Below are positions 51,109 through 60,625 of a stretch of 64,000 nucleotides of DNA, piece by piece; position 1 is the stretch's first letter, and every line of letters starts with the position of its first letter. The notes beneath the pieces were generated by a model. That model was not told the DNA's origin and searched no databases. It saw only the letters and a program-made list of their open reading frames with translations. The translations under genes were made by a program, and so were the position numbers. This DNA is from Tessaracoccus palaemonis. Its GTDB lineage: Bacteria > Actinomycetota > Actinomycetes > Propionibacteriales > Propionibacteriaceae. The stretch is taken from contig NZ_CP079216.1 in the NCBI RefSeq assembly GCF_019316905.1, forward strand, positions 2,108,001 through 2,172,000, in the 5' to 3' direction.

Positions 51109-52256
51109 ACGCACCCCGCCGCAGGGCCTCGTGGGCGACCGTCGCCCGGCGCGAGATCCTCGCCCAGCTCACCGACAGGGCCTTCTGGATCGGCACGCTC
51201 GCAACCCTGGCGCTGGTGGTGCTCGGCCTCGGCTTCGGCGTGGTCTCCGCGACGGGGGGCGGCACGACCCGCGTCGCGGTGTCCACCGACGAGTCCATGG
51301 CGGTCGTGCAGCGCGCCGCGGCCTCCGGGGTCGCCGTCGAGGCCGTCGAGGTGGCGCCGGACGAGCTGCGTTCCAGCATCTCCGGATCCGATGCCGACGC
51401 CGCGCTCGAGCAGGTCCCCGGCGGCTGGGTGCTGACCGTCAGCGACCTGACCGACACCCCCGACCTGGCCGACGCCATCACGCACGTGCAGATCTCCGCC
51501 AATGCGACCGCGCTCGGCGTCGACCCGGCCGATGTGCTGGCCGACACGACGCTCAGCGTCGTTCCGCTGGAGGGCGACGACCTCGCCGCAGTGGCCGTCT
51601 TCATCGCCACCGCCGCGTTCTCCGTCCTGTTCATGCTGGCGGCCGTGACCTACGGCATGCAGATCGCACAGTCGGTCGTCACGGAGAAGGAGTCGCGCGT
51701 CGTGGAGATCCTCGCCGCGGCGATCCCGGTGCGTCAGCTGCTGATCGGCAAGGTCGTCGGCAACATGGCGATGGCGCTCGGGCAGGTCGTGCTGATCGTG
51801 GGCGTGGCTCTGCTCGGGCTGTCATGGACGGACTTCGCTCCGCTGCTCGGCGTCGTGGGCGGGGTCGTCGGCTGGTTCGTGCTGTTCTTCATCGTCGGGT
51901 TCGCGTCCCTGGCCTGCCTCTGGGCCGCTGCCGGAGCGATGGCCACGCGCGTGCAGGACCTCAGCCAGACCACCACCCCGCTGACCATGGTGATCATGCT
52001 CGTGTACTTCGCCGGTTTCTTCGCACGCGGCACCGCCGCGACCGTGCTCAGCTACGTGCCCATCGCCTCGACCGTCACGATGCCCGGCCGCCTGATGTCG
52101 GGGGACGCCGGCTGGCTCGACGCGGTGCTCGCCCTGGTCGTGGCGGCGGCGTTCATGACCGCCACGATCTGGGTCGGCGACCGGATCTACCGGCGCGGGC
52201 TGCTGCAGACGGGCACGGTGCTGAAGCTGCGCGATGCCCTGCGCCGGGCGGACTGA
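51105..52256 (+). CDS. ABC-2 type transporter permease (NatB-like)
   Basis: A 383-residue protein with an N-terminal helix, a large extracytoplasmic segment (about residues 50-160) and five or six C-terminal helices including SVVTEKESRVVEILAAAIPVRQLLIGKVVG, the ABC-2 hallmark. It overlaps the ATPase gene by four bases (ATGA). NatAB-type pumps export sodium or drugs; the substrate here is unknown. Confidence 0.9.
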   Translation: MNAPRRRASWATVARREILAQLTDRAFWIGTLATLALVVLGLGFGVVSATGGGTTRVAVSTDESMAVVQRAAASGVAVEAVEVAPDELRSSISGSDADAALEQVPGGWVLTVSDLTDTPDLADAITHVQISANATALGVDPADVLADTTLSVVPLEGDDLAAVAVFIATAAFSVLFMLAAVTYGMQIAQSVVTEKESRVVEILAAAIPVRQLLIGKVVGNMAMALGQVVLIVGVALLGLSWTDFAPLLGVVGGVVGWFVLFFIVGFASLACLWAAAGAMATRVQDLSQTTTPLTMVIMLVYFAGFFARGTAATVLSYVPIASTVTMPGRLMSGDAGWLDAVLALVVAAAFMTATIWVGDRIYRRGLLQTGTVLKLRDALRRAD

Positions 52257-52276
52257 GAAAACTCCACCCAGGGCAC

Positions 52277-52282
52277 TACGAT
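52277..52282 (+). promoter_or_regulatory. -10 hexamer TACGAT of the leaderless MFS gene
   Basis: TACGAT ends 6 bases before the GTG at 52289; no ribosome site. Confidence 0.55.
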
Positions 52283-52288
52283 GCCGCC

Positions 52289-53650
52289 GTGACCATGACA
52301 CGCGCGCAGCGCCTGGACAGACTCCCCTTCACCCGTCGGCACGGCCGGCTGCTCTATGGATCCGGCGTCGGCTGGGCGCTCGACGCGATGGACGTCGGTC
52401 TCATCTCCTTCATCATGGCCGCGCTCGCGCGGGAGTGGTCGCTCAGCAACGGGGAGCTGTCGCTGCTGGGGTCGATCGGCTTCGTCGGCATGGCGCTCGG
52501 CGCCTCCCTCGGCGGCCTGCTGGCCGACCGCATCGGGCGCCGCCACGTCTTCGCACTGACCCTGCTCGTCTACGGCTTGGCGACGGGGCTGTCCGCGCTG
52601 TCGGTGGGGCTGGTGATGCTGCTCGCGCTGCGCTTCGTCGTCGGCGTAGGGCTCGGGGCGGAGCTCCCCGTCGCCTCGACGCTGGTGTCCGAGTTCGCGC
52701 CGTCGCGCATCCGCGGCCGCGTCGTGGTGGCCCTCGAGTCGTTCTGGGCCGTCGGCTGGCTCGCGGCAGCCTGCGTCGGGTACTTCCTTGTCCCGGCCTC
52801 CGACGCCGGCTGGCGGTGGGCCCTGGCGCTCGGCGCGATCCCGGCCGTCTGGGCCATCGTGGTGCGCTTCCACCTGCCCGAGTCCGTGCGGTTCCTGGAG
52901 GCGAAGGGACGCCACGCCGAGGCCGAGGCCGCCGTCGTGGACTTCGAGGCGTCAGCCGGGATCGTGACGCCCGACGACGAGAAGGCCGACGAGGTCCCCG
53001 CGGAGCCCGCGAAGGTCGGCTGGGCGGAGCTCTGGCGGCCGCGTTTCCGGCGCACGACCGTCGCGCTGTGGATCACCTGGTTCGCCGTGAACTTCGCCTA
53101 CTACGGCGCCTTCATCTGGCTGCCGACGCTGCTCAGCCAGAACGGGATGACGCTGGTGAAGTCCTTCGAGTTCACGCTCGTGATGACGCTGGCGCAGCTG
53201 CCCGGCTACGCCGTGGCCGCCGTGCTCGTGGAGGTGTGGGGCCGCCGCGCGACCCTGGCCACCTTCCTGGTGGGCTCGGCCGTCGGCGCCATCGCCTTCG
53301 CGACGGCCCCGCAGCTCGCGGGCGCGATCGCCCCGGGCAGCGCCTCGGTCGGCTACACCGTCACGCTGGCGGCGGCCTGCGTCCTGTCGTTCTTCAATCT
53401 CGGAGCCTGGGGCGCCCTGTACGCCGTCACCCCGGAGGTGTACCCCACCGCCATGCGGGCGACGGGCTCCGGCGCCGCGACCGCCTTCGGCCGCATCGCG
53501 GCGATGGGCGCGCCCCTGCTGGTCCCGGTGCTCAACGGCTGGGGCGGCCTGCCCGTACTGTTCGTCGTGTTCGGCGTGGCCTTCACCGTCGCCGCGCTTG
53601 CCTCCCTCGCGCTGCCCGAGTACCGCGGGGAGGCGCTCGCCGAGCGGTGA
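52289..53650 (+). CDS. Major facilitator superfamily transporter (sugar/aromatic acid type)
   Basis: The 453-residue carrier has twelve predicted helices with the signature loop GGLLADRIGRRHVF between helices 2 and 3, GVGLGAELPVASTLVSEFAP, RGRVV, RFHLPESVRFLEAKGRHAEA after helix 6 and TPEVYPTAMRATGSGAATAFGR in the C half. That pattern fits the sugar porter / aromatic acid symporter branch (PESxR). Substrate unknown. Confidence 0.9.
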   Translation: MTMTRAQRLDRLPFTRRHGRLLYGSGVGWALDAMDVGLISFIMAALAREWSLSNGELSLLGSIGFVGMALGASLGGLLADRIGRRHVFALTLLVYGLATGLSALSVGLVMLLALRFVVGVGLGAELPVASTLVSEFAPSRIRGRVVVALESFWAVGWLAAACVGYFLVPASDAGWRWALALGAIPAVWAIVVRFHLPESVRFLEAKGRHAEAEAAVVDFEASAGIVTPDDEKADEVPAEPAKVGWAELWRPRFRRTTVALWITWFAVNFAYYGAFIWLPTLLSQNGMTLVKSFEFTLVMTLAQLPGYAVAAVLVEVWGRRATLATFLVGSAVGAIAFATAPQLAGAIAPGSASVGYTVTLAAACVLSFFNLGAWGALYAVTPEVYPTAMRATGSGAATAFGRIAAMGAPLLVPVLNGWGGLPVLFVVFGVAFTVAALASLALPEYRGEALAER

Positions 53651-53662
53651 GGTTCCCCCTCA
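53648..53662. terminator. Small bidirectional hairpin between MFS and ctaF stops
   Basis: TGAGG-TTCCC-CCTCA overlaps both convergent stop codons. The stem is 5 bp only and no U-tract is present, so it is a weak candidate. Confidence 0.3.
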
Positions 53663-54058
53663 GTGCTTGTAGTCGCCGCGGTAGAACTCCAGCACCCAGC
53701 CGGAGCAGGACCAGATGCCGAGAGCGACTCCCAGCAGCGAGATCCACGCCTGGTGCAGCGCCGGGCCGAGGAAGATCACCGAGACGGTGACGGCGGCCCA
53801 GAACGGCCAGATGCTCTTCGGCGCGAAGAAGCCGACGTCCCCGGCCGCGTCGACGACCTCCGCGTCGCCCCGGTCCTCGGGACGGGGCTCGAACGTGCGG
53901 GCCGTCAGCGTCAGGTAGGCCGCGATCATGCCGCCCAGCAGGCCGGTGAAGCCCAACACGAACGTGCCGGCGATCTCCCGCGACATCAGCCAGTAGACCG
54001 GCGTGACGATGCAGATGTAGACGAAGATGAACCAGAAGACGTACTTCTCGGGCTTCAC
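53660..54058 (-). CDS. ctaF: Actinobacterial cytochrome c oxidase subunit IV
   Basis: The 132-residue protein has four transmembrane helices in two pairs ([75 protein letters not shown]). This is the small aa3 subunit specific to actinobacteria. It overlaps the ctaD stop by four bases. Confidence 0.92.
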   Translation of the reverse strand: MKPEKYVFWFIFVYICIVTPVYWLMSREIAGTFVLGFTGLLGGMIAAYLTLTARTFEPRPEDRGDAEVVDAAGDVGFFAPKSIWPFWAAVTVSVIFLGPALHQAWISLLGVALGIWSCSGWVLEFYRGDYKH

Positions 54059-55824
54059 TTGGCCTCTCCTTCAGCCGTGACGGGGGCGCCGTCGGTGGTG
54101 ACGACCTCCTCGGGGTTCTCGGGCGTCAACCGGTCGAGAAGCTCGCCGGGATCCTCCGCCGCGTTGTGCGCGGCCAGCTCCGGCCTGGCCTCGTCGAGCG
54201 CCGGGCTCATGGAGCGGACGCGGGGCAGGCGGTCGAAGTTGTGCCTGGGCGGCGGGCAGGACGTGGCCCACTCGAGCGAGCGGCCCCAGCCCCACGGGTC
54301 GTTGACGGTGACCTTCGGCGACGTGCGCGTGATCCAGACGTTCCACATGAACGGCAGCATCGAGACGCCGAGCAGGAACGCGCCGAACGTCGAGATCTGG
54401 TTCAGCAGCGTGAAGCCCTCCCAGGCGCCGTAGTCGGCGATGCGGCGCTGCATGCCCTCGACGCCCAGCCAGTGCTGCACGAGGAAGGTCATGTGGAAAC
54501 CGATGAAGATCGCCCAGAAGTGGACCTTGCCCCACGTCTCGTTGAGCATCCTGCCGGTGAACTTCGGCCACCAGTAGTAGAAGCCGGCGAACATCGCGAA
54601 CACGACGGTGCCGAACAGCACGTAGTGGAAGTGGGCCACGACGAAGTAGGTGTCCGAGACCGGGAAGTCGAGCGCCGGGGAGGCGAGGATGATGCCGGTC
54701 AGGCCCCCGAACAGGAACGTGGTGAGGAACCCGATCGCGAACATCATCGACGTGTTCAGCGTCAACGAGCCACGCCACAGAGTGCCGATCCAGTTGAAGT
54801 ACTTCACGCCTGTCGGGATCGCGATCAGGAACGTCATGAACGAGAAGAACGGCAGGTTCACCGAGCCGGTCACGAACATGTGGTGCGCCCACACCGACAC
54901 CGACAGCGCGCCGATGGCCAGCGTCGCGAACACCAGGCCGTAGTAGCCGAACACCGGCTTGCGGCTGAACGCGCTCAGCACCTCGGTGATGATGCCGAAG
55001 AACGGCAGGGCGATGATGTAGACCTCGGGGTGCCCGAAGAACCAGAACAGGTGCTGCCACAGGATCGCGCCGCCCGACGACGGGTCGAGCACGTTCGAAC
55101 CGAGGACGCGGTCCGCCTCGAGGACCAGCAGGCCGGCGGCGAGCACCGGGAACGCGATCAGGACCATCATCGACGTGACGAGGATGTTCCAGCAGAAGAT
55201 CGGCATGCGGAACATCGTCAGGCCGGGCGCGCGCATCGTGATGATGGTGGTGATGAAGTTCACCGCGCCGAGGATGGAACTCAGGCCGAGCAGGTACAGG
55301 CCCATGATCCACAGGTCGTGACCGACGCCGGGCGAGTTGATCGCGTTGCTCAGCGGTGCATAGGCGAACCAGCCGAAGCTGGCGGCGCCGCCGGGGCTGA
55401 CGAACCCTGCGCAGGCCATGATCGAGCCGAAAAGGTACAGGTAGTACGCGAAGCCGTTCATGCGCGGGAACGCCACATCGGGCGCGCCGAGCTGCAACGG
55501 GAGGATCGCGTTGGCGAAGCCCGCGAACATCGGCGTCGCGAACATCAGCAGCATGATCGTGCCGTGCATGGTGAAGAACTGGTTGAACGTCTCGTAGTTC
55601 ATGTACTGCATGCCGGGGTTGGCCAGCTCGGCACGGATGCCGAGCGCCAGCACGCCGCCGATCGCGAAGAAGATGAACGCCGTGACGAAGTACATGTTGC
55701 CGATGACCTTGTGATCGGTCGTCGTGAGGTACTTCATGGCACGCTCTCCGAGCGTGTGGTGGACCGCGGCACCCTCGGCGCCGGCCTCCAGCTGGGTGCG
55801 CCCAGCGATCGATGCGCTGCTCAC
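54055..55824 (-). CDS. ctaD: Cytochrome c oxidase subunit I
   Basis: The 589-residue catalytic subunit contains the heme a and binuclear-centre ligands: [17 protein letters not shown], the CuB/Tyr crosslink region [21 protein letters not shown] and [12 protein letters not shown]. It reduces oxygen and pumps protons. The GTG start overlaps the ctaC stop by four bases. Confidence 0.96.
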   Translation of the reverse strand: MSSASIAGRTQLEAGAEGAAVHHTLGERAMKYLTTTDHKVIGNMYFVTAFIFFAIGGVLALGIRAELANPGMQYMNYETFNQFFTMHGTIMLLMFATPMFAGFANAILPLQLGAPDVAFPRMNGFAYYLYLFGSIMACAGFVSPGGAASFGWFAYAPLSNAINSPGVGHDLWIMGLYLLGLSSILGAVNFITTIITMRAPGLTMFRMPIFCWNILVTSMMVLIAFPVLAAGLLVLEADRVLGSNVLDPSSGGAILWQHLFWFFGHPEVYIIALPFFGIITEVLSAFSRKPVFGYYGLVFATLAIGALSVSVWAHHMFVTGSVNLPFFSFMTFLIAIPTGVKYFNWIGTLWRGSLTLNTSMMFAIGFLTTFLFGGLTGIILASPALDFPVSDTYFVVAHFHYVLFGTVVFAMFAGFYYWWPKFTGRMLNETWGKVHFWAIFIGFHMTFLVQHWLGVEGMQRRIADYGAWEGFTLLNQISTFGAFLLGVSMLPFMWNVWITRTSPKVTVNDPWGWGRSLEWATSCPPPRHNFDRLPRVRSMSPALDEARPELAAHNAAEDPGELLDRLTPENPEEVVTTDGAPVTAEGEAK

Positions 55825-56684
55825 GAGTGCTCCTCGTCGGTCTCGGTGCTCGGCAGGGCGTTCTGGATCGTGTCCTGCACGAGACGCGCCCCCTCGTTGC
55901 CGTTCTCGGCGAGGTCACGAACGTACGCCTCGTACTCCTCCTCGGTGACGATGTGCACCTTGAAGAGCATCAGCGCGTGGTACTCGCCGCACAGCTCGGC
56001 ACACTTCCCGTCGTAGGTGCCGAGCCTGTTCGGCGTCACGTCGAAGGAGTTCTCCTGGCCGGGGATCACGTCCATCTTGAAGTAGAACGACGGGACCCAG
56101 AACGAGTGGATGACGTCGGCGGAGTTCAGGTTGAACCGCACCGTCTTGTCGACGGGGAGGTACAGGTCCGGGATCGACTCCAGCGTGCCGACGGTGTGGG
56201 CGTCGGCGCCGATGTCGGGGTTGTCCTCCTCCATGTAGCTGAAGGTCCAGGACCACTTCTGGCCGACGACGTTGACGACGACGTCGGGCTCGTCGGTCTG
56301 CGAGATCATCGCGTCCTGCGCCTTGACGGTGTAGAAGAACAGCACGCCGACGATGAGGAAGGGCACGAGCGTGTAGAGCAGCTCGAGCGGCAGATGGTAG
56401 GTGGTCTGCCGTGGGGCGGGGGCGTCGCCGTCCTTACGGCGGTACCGGATCACCGCCCAGCCGATCAGTCCCCAGACGATGCCGCCGACCACGAAGGACG
56501 CGATCCAGGCGCCCACCCAGAGGTTGCCGACGTTCGGGGCCTCCGCGGACGCGGCCTCGGGGAGGCCGAGCCGGGCGCCCTGTCCGGAGCAGGCCGACAG
56601 AGCCACCAGGGCGAGCCCGGCAGCCGCCGCGACCCCCGCCCGAATAGTTGTCCGCCGCCTCGATGGCGCAGGATTGACACTCAC
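55821..56684 (-). CDS. ctaC: Cytochrome c oxidase subunit II
   Basis: A 287-residue lipoprotein with a signal ending LVALSAC, two transmembrane helices and a cupredoxin domain whose CuA ligands are in [14 protein letters not shown] and [12 protein letters not shown]. It receives electrons from QcrC. I chose GTG 56684 because AAGGG lies 7 bases before it; a TTG directly upstream is possible. Confidence 0.95.
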   Translation of the reverse strand: MSVNPAPSRRRTTIRAGVAAAAGLALVALSACSGQGARLGLPEAASAEAPNVGNLWVGAWIASFVVGGIVWGLIGWAVIRYRRKDGDAPAPRQTTYHLPLELLYTLVPFLIVGVLFFYTVKAQDAMISQTDEPDVVVNVVGQKWSWTFSYMEEDNPDIGADAHTVGTLESIPDLYLPVDKTVRFNLNSADVIHSFWVPSFYFKMDVIPGQENSFDVTPNRLGTYDGKCAELCGEYHALMLFKVHIVTEEEYEAYVRDLAENGNEGARLVQDTIQNALPSTETDEEHS

Positions 56685-56767
56685 CAACTTGCCCTTCCGT
56701 TCAGCTGTCGAACGCCGCCCGGATGCGGCCGGACTTCGAATGATGGGTTCACCTTAACGTAAAAAGA

Positions 56768-56799
56768 CCACCCCGCCCGCGGTTACGCAGACGGGGTGG
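56768..56799 (-). terminator. Intrinsic terminator of erpA
   Basis: CCACCCCG pairs with CGGGGTGG around a 16-base loop, and on the minus strand the stem is followed by TCTTTTTA. This is the only terminator in the window with a clear T-run. Confidence 0.85.
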
Positions 56800-56834
56800 A
56801 TTACTATCGCGCGCGACCGGCGCCGCGGCCCAGC

Positions 56835-57179
56835 TCAGTGGAAGGAGTCGCCGCAGGCGCACGAGCCCTGCGCGTTGGGGTTGTCGATGGTGAAGCCCTG
56901 CTTCTCGATGGTGTCCATGAAGTCGATGGAGGCGCCGCCCAGGTACGGGGCGCTCATCTTGTCGGTCACCACGGTCACGCCGTCGTACTCGGTCGTGACG
57001 TCGCCGTCGAGGATGCGGTCATCGAAGTACAGCTGGTAGCGCAGGCCGGAGCAGCCGCCGGGCTGGACGGCGATGCGGAGCGACAGGTCGTCGCGGCCTT
57101 CGGACTCCAGCAGGGAACGGACCTTCTGCTGGGCGACGTCGGTGAGGACGACGCCGGGAACGGTCTGGGTGTCAGTCAC
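56835..57179 (-). CDS. erpA: Iron-sulfur cluster insertion protein, HesB/ErpA (A-type carrier)
   Basis: A 114-residue A-type carrier with the three cluster cysteines C43 (QPGGCSGLRYQL), C107 and C109 (GSCACGDSF). It delivers Fe-S clusters to apoproteins; the neighbouring Rieske and respiratory enzymes are plausible clients. GTG 57179 has GGAG nine bases upstream; the longer frame adds no conserved sequence. Confidence 0.92.
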   Translation of the reverse strand: MTDTQTVPGVVLTDVAQQKVRSLLESEGRDDLSLRIAVQPGGCSGLRYQLYFDDRILDGDVTTEYDGVTVVTDKMSAPYLGGASIDFMDTIEKQGFTIDNPNAQGSCACGDSFH

Positions 57180-57279
57180 GAGTGATGGCTCCAATGTGTA
57201 AGTGATCGCCGGTTGTCGCATCGAGTGTACGCCGGTGGCTGCCATCTCCCCAGCCTGGCTGTCACCTGTCGGCGAACCG

Positions 57280-58164
57280 TCACCAGCGCCAGGTGGCGGC
57301 CACACCGCGCGCGACGCGGGTGAGTCCTTCGACGGTCGCCGCATCGTCGCCGGTGGCGACGGACACGGGGTAGGCGGACTCGAGGCCGGCCAGCCGGAGC
57401 TCTCGCGCGGAGATGTAGTTGCGCCCCACCACCGCGATCGCGGGGCGCAGCGCGCGGCCGGCGAGCCCGACGACGTGCTGCACGACGGCGCCGCCGACGC
57501 TGTGGAAGTCCAGGTTCTCGGCTCCCGTCACGACCACATCGGCCGCGGCCGCGGTGCCCTCCAGCTCGTACCGCGCGGTGAGCTCGGTCAGCGGGTCGGT
57601 GACGCGGGCGCCGATGGCCTGCAGGATCAGTCCCGCTCCCCCGGCCGCGCCGCTGCCCGGCCCGGGGTCGAGCCCCAGCAACGAGGCCCACCGCTGCGCG
57701 TCGGCATCCGCGGCCAGCACGTCGGCCAGCTCCAGCCCTCTGGCCCGCCCGACGGTGGCGGCGAGCCCGCTGAGCCCGGTCAGCGGGAGGTCAGCCTCGC
57801 CGTCGGCCACCAGCGCCGTCAGGCGGCGGCCCGCCCAGCGCTCCCGCAGATCGGCCAGCCCGACCGCCGGGTCCTCGCCCAGCAGCCCCCGTCCGAGGTC
57901 GTCGACCTCGGCGCGGGTGAGGTCCACCACCACGTCGTCGGAGCCCGCCTCCAGGGCGTCGGCGAGGTCGGCGACGGTGGCCGGCGCCAGCACGGTCACG
58001 CCGGGGGCCGCCTCGCGGAGGCTGTCGGCGAGCTCGGGGCCGCCGGCGGCCAGCGGCACGACGGCGACCTGGGCGCCCTCACCCGCGAAGGCGCGTGCGA
58101 TGACCTCCGAGGTCTCGCGGGCGCTCAGGCCCGCGATGGCGTCGGATGCGACGAGAACCCTCAC
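57280..58164 (-). CDS. Glycerate kinase-family protein, probably divergent
   Basis: The 294-residue product resembles the GlxK fold: N-terminal RVLVASDAIAGLSARETSEVIARAF, the loop GPGSGAAGGAGLILQAIGA and VVVTGAENLDFHS at the position of TGEG-D. It is shorter than typical glycerate kinases (about 370-380 residues) and has lost the canonical TGEGRLD pattern, so activity is uncertain. It overlaps the pspAA stop by four bases; the gene follows PspA genes in other actinobacteria too. Confidence 0.8.
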   Translation of the reverse strand: MRVLVASDAIAGLSARETSEVIARAFAGEGAQVAVVPLAAGGPELADSLREAAPGVTVLAPATVADLADALEAGSDDVVVDLTRAEVDDLGRGLLGEDPAVGLADLRERWAGRRLTALVADGEADLPLTGLSGLAATVGRARGLELADVLAADADAQRWASLLGLDPGPGSGAAGGAGLILQAIGARVTDPLTELTARYELEGTAAAADVVVTGAENLDFHSVGGAVVQHVVGLAGRALRPAIAVVGRNYISARELRLAGLESAYPVSVATGDDAATVEGLTRVARGVAATWRW

Positions 58165-58475
58165 AGGTCGGGCGTGTCCTCGTCGGCGTCGGGGATCAGC
58201 CCGTAGTACTGGGTGGTGGACGCCAGCAGCTCGCGGACGTCGGCCAGGGACACGTCGGTGTCGGGCAGCACGAGGTCGGACTCGACGATCACGTCGTCGG
58301 GCACCTCGACGCCGAGTCGGCGCACCCCCGCCGTCAGCGCCTCGAGCGCCTGGACCATGCCGGCCTCGTCACCGGCCTCCACACGATCCTCGAGAGCGCG
58401 GTCCAGCTCGTTCAGCTCCAGCAGGTGCTCGGGCTCCATGACCCACTGCCCCTGACCCATGATGCGCACGATCAT
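58161..58475 (-). CDS. PspA-associated protein PspAA
   Basis: A 104-residue protein opening MIVRIMGQGQWVMEPEHLLELN followed by two charged helices. The start motif and position immediately after pspA identify the PspAA family, which works with PspA/IM30 at the membrane. Its ATG overlaps the pspA stop by four bases. Confidence 0.88.
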   Translation of the reverse strand: MIVRIMGQGQWVMEPEHLLELNELDRALEDRVEAGDEAGMVQALEALTAGVRRLGVEVPDDVIVESDLVLPDTDVSLADVRELLASTTQYYGLIPDADEDTPDL

Positions 58476-59242
58476 GACTGCGGCTCCTCCTGCGTGGTCT
58501 CGGCCCCGGCCTGCAGCTCGGGGCGCGCGGCGGGGGAACCGCCGGTGAGCTGGGCCTTCATCGCGGCCAGCTCGCTCTCGACCGACGAGTTGGCGGCCAG
58601 CGCGTCGAGCTCGCGGGAGATGTCGTCCTTGGCCAGGCCGGTCGGGTCCTCGAGGGCGCCGGAGGCCAGCAGCTCGTCGACGGCGGACGCGCGGGCCTGC
58701 AGCTCCTGCGTCTTGTCCTCGGCGCGCTGGATCGCGAGGCCGACGTCGCCCATCTCCTCGGAGATGCCGGTGAACGCCTCGTTGATCCGGGTCTGCGCCT
58801 CGGCCGCGGAGTAGGTCGCCTTGATGGTCTCCTTCCGCGTGCGGAAGGCGTCGACCTTCGCCTGCAGGCGCGAGCTGGCCCGCACCAGCTTCTCCTCCTC
58901 GGCCTGCAGCGCGGCGTGCTGCGTCTGCAGGTCGTTGAGCTGCTCCTGCAGCCCCGCCTTGCGGGTCAGCGCTTCGCGGGCGAGGTCCTCGCGGTTGGAC
59001 TCGAGGGCACGCTGGGCGGCGGTGGTCAGGCGCTCGACCTCGGAGTTCATCTTGGAGGCCTGCAGCTCGACGCGCTTGCGGCTGGTGGCGACGTCGGCGA
59101 CGCCGCGACGCACGTTCTGCAGCAGCTCAAGCTGCTTCTGGTACGAGTAGTCGAGCGTCTCGCGGGGGTCCTCGTACTTGTCGAGGGCCTTGTTGGCCTT
59201 CGACTTGAAGACCAGTGCGATACGTTCAAAAATGCTGGCCAC
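58472..59242 (-). CDS. pspA: PspA/IM30 membrane-stress protein
   Basis: The 256-residue protein is almost entirely coiled coil, from ASIFERIALVFKSKANKALDKYEDPRETLDY, the PspA/IM30 N terminus, to LQARASAVDELLASGALEDP. PspA forms ESCRT-III-like assemblies that protect leaky membranes. GTG start with GGAAGGA about eight bases upstream; TAGATT (complement of 59281-59286) may be the -10. It heads the pspA-pspAA-glycerate kinase operon. Confidence 0.93.
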   Translation of the reverse strand: MASIFERIALVFKSKANKALDKYEDPRETLDYSYQKQLELLQNVRRGVADVATSRKRVELQASKMNSEVERLTTAAQRALESNREDLAREALTRKAGLQEQLNDLQTQHAALQAEEEKLVRASSRLQAKVDAFRTRKETIKATYSAAEAQTRINEAFTGISEEMGDVGLAIQRAEDKTQELQARASAVDELLASGALEDPTGLAKDDISRELDALAANSSVESELAAMKAQLTGGSPAARPELQAGAETTQEEPQS

Positions 59243-59401
59243 TTCGGCGTCCTTCCAGACTGCGTGCGATTTCCCTGACCAATCTAGCGCCCGGATCCAG
59301 CGTTCACACTGGGTCATAGCCCTGAGGCGACCCCGATCCGGGTCGCCTCGGCAGGGTAGGATGGGACGCCGTAGTCTCCACCAAGAGGAAGCCGTCGCAT
59401 C

Positions 59402-60067
59402 GTGGCCCTGTTCCGCCCCTATGAGCGCAAGGAGTCGTCCGCGGAGGGCGACCAGATCTCCGCCCTGACCCCGAAGGGTCGCCAGGCCGAGGAGAAGGCG
59501 CGCAAGACCGCCGCAGCCCCCGCGGCCCCCGCGGCCACGGTCGTCACCGAAGCGGAGGAGCCGGAGAAGATCCGCGTCCCCCGCAAGAAGGACGCCCCCA
59601 CGCCCACCCGCAAGCAGGCCCAGGCCGCCCGGATGGACCGGCTGCACCCCCAGCTGACGCCCAAGGAACAGAAGAAGGCCGACCGGATCGCGCGCCAGCA
59701 GGCCCAGGCCGACAACTGGGAGAAGATCGAGACCTCCCCCGAGCGCGTGCTGCTGCGCAACTTCGTCGACTCCCGATGGACCGCTGCCGAGTTCATGATG
59801 CCCGCGATGATCCTGGTGATGGCCGCGGTCATGGCGACGATGAGCAACGCGGTGCTGTCCAGCTGGATCGCACTCACGCTGTGGGTGCTGCTGCTGATCA
59901 CGATCATCAACGTCGGTTTCATGTGGCGGGGCTTCAAGAAGCTGCTCGCCGAGCGCATCCCCGGCGCCTCCACCAAGGGGCTGCTGGTCTACATGTTCAA
60001 CCGTTCGCTGATGCTGCGCCGCTTCCGCCAGCCGTCGCCGGTCATCAAGCGCGGCGAGGCCTTCTGA
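59402..60067 (+). CDS. DUF3043 family membrane protein
   Basis: A 221-residue protein with a charged N-terminal half (RPYERKESSAEGDQISALTPKG, then basic repeats), followed by two transmembrane helices (about residues 130-150 and 155-175) and a conserved basic tail. This is the DUF3043 layout found in most actinobacteria; role unknown. The GTG at 59402 has a weak AAGAGGA upstream, and TAGGAT at 59357-59362 may be the -10. It is coupled to the next small gene (TGATG). Confidence 0.88.
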   Translation: MALFRPYERKESSAEGDQISALTPKGRQAEEKARKTAAAPAAPAATVVTEAEEPEKIRVPRKKDAPTPTRKQAQAARMDRLHPQLTPKEQKKADRIARQQAQADNWEKIETSPERVLLRNFVDSRWTAAEFMMPAMILVMAAVMATMSNAVLSSWIALTLWVLLLITIINVGFMWRGFKKLLAERIPGASTKGLLVYMFNRSLMLRRFRQPSPVIKRGEAF

Positions 60068-60273
60068 TGGCCTACCACTGGGTGCCGGTCTCCGGGGCCT
60101 TCTCGCGGGAGGCGCTCGACGGGGCCGACCTGCTGCGGGACTTCGACGACAAGGGCGCCGCCGAGGAGTGGATGACCCTGTTCTACGAGGAGCTGCTCCA
60201 CGAGGGGGTCGCCGAGGTCAGCCTGTACGAGGAGGACCGGCTCGTCTACGGGCCGATGTCGCTGGAGCCCTGA
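60067..60273 (+). CDS. Small hypothetical protein coupled to DUF3043
   Basis: The 68-residue acidic product (MAYHWVPVSGAFSREALDGA, ending DRLVYGPMSLEP) has no cysteine, signal or membrane segment. It starts on the last base of the DUF3043 stop, which supports a real, translationally coupled gene. I do not recognise a family. Its 3' end overlaps the convergent membrane-protein gene by 28 bases. Confidence 0.65.
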   Translation: MAYHWVPVSGAFSREALDGADLLRDFDDKGAAEEWMTLFYEELLHEGVAEVSLYEEDRLVYGPMSLEP

Positions 60274-60557
60274 GCCGACACCGTGTCGATGCGCAGCAGC
60301 ACCGCCCCGAACACCACCATGCAGACGCCCGCGGCGACGCCGTAGGGCGTCTGCTGGCGCGCGGCAGCGATCCGCTGCTCGTAGGTCTGGACCTTCCCGT
60401 CGTCCTGCCCGGTCAGGCTCAGGTGGCTGCAGGTGTCCCCAGGGCCCATCGCCTCGCCCCGGCACGTCGCCTGCGGGGACGCCCAGCTGACGGCCGCCCA
60501 GGCGGCCACCGCGATGCCGGCGACGATGAAGGCCCACAGCGAGACGCGCTTGATCAT
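60246..60557 (-). CDS. Small two-helix membrane protein, unknown
   Basis: The 103-residue product starts MIKRVSLWAFIVAGIAVAAW, an N-terminal helix, has a loop with two cysteines (QATCRGE and GDTCSHLS) that may form a disulfide, and a second helix (PYGVAAGVCMVVFGAVLL). The loop is probably extracytoplasmic. Family unknown. ATG 60557 was chosen as the first start before the hydrophobic helix. Confidence 0.6.
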   Translation of the reverse strand: MIKRVSLWAFIVAGIAVAAWAAVSWASPQATCRGEAMGPGDTCSHLSLTGQDDGKVQTYEQRIAAARQQTPYGVAAGVCMVVFGAVLLRIDTVSAQGSSDIGP

Positions 60558-60613
60558 GCCCGCCAAGGTATCGTGCGCGGCCACCTGACCCAAGCCGCCG
60601 CGGGTCGGTTGGC

Positions 60614-60619
60614 TAGGCT
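60614..60619 (+). promoter_or_regulatory. -10 hexamer TAGGCT of leaderless pepA
   Basis: TAGGCT ends 6 bases before the GTG at 60626; no ribosome site. Confidence 0.6.
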
Positions 60620-60625
60620 GGCCCG

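Noticed and set aside
52289-53650. Horizontal transfer of guaB1, ABC and MFS genes as an island
   Set aside because: They have the same GC-rich codon use and the same leaderless promoter style as the backbone, and no repeats or integrase flank them.
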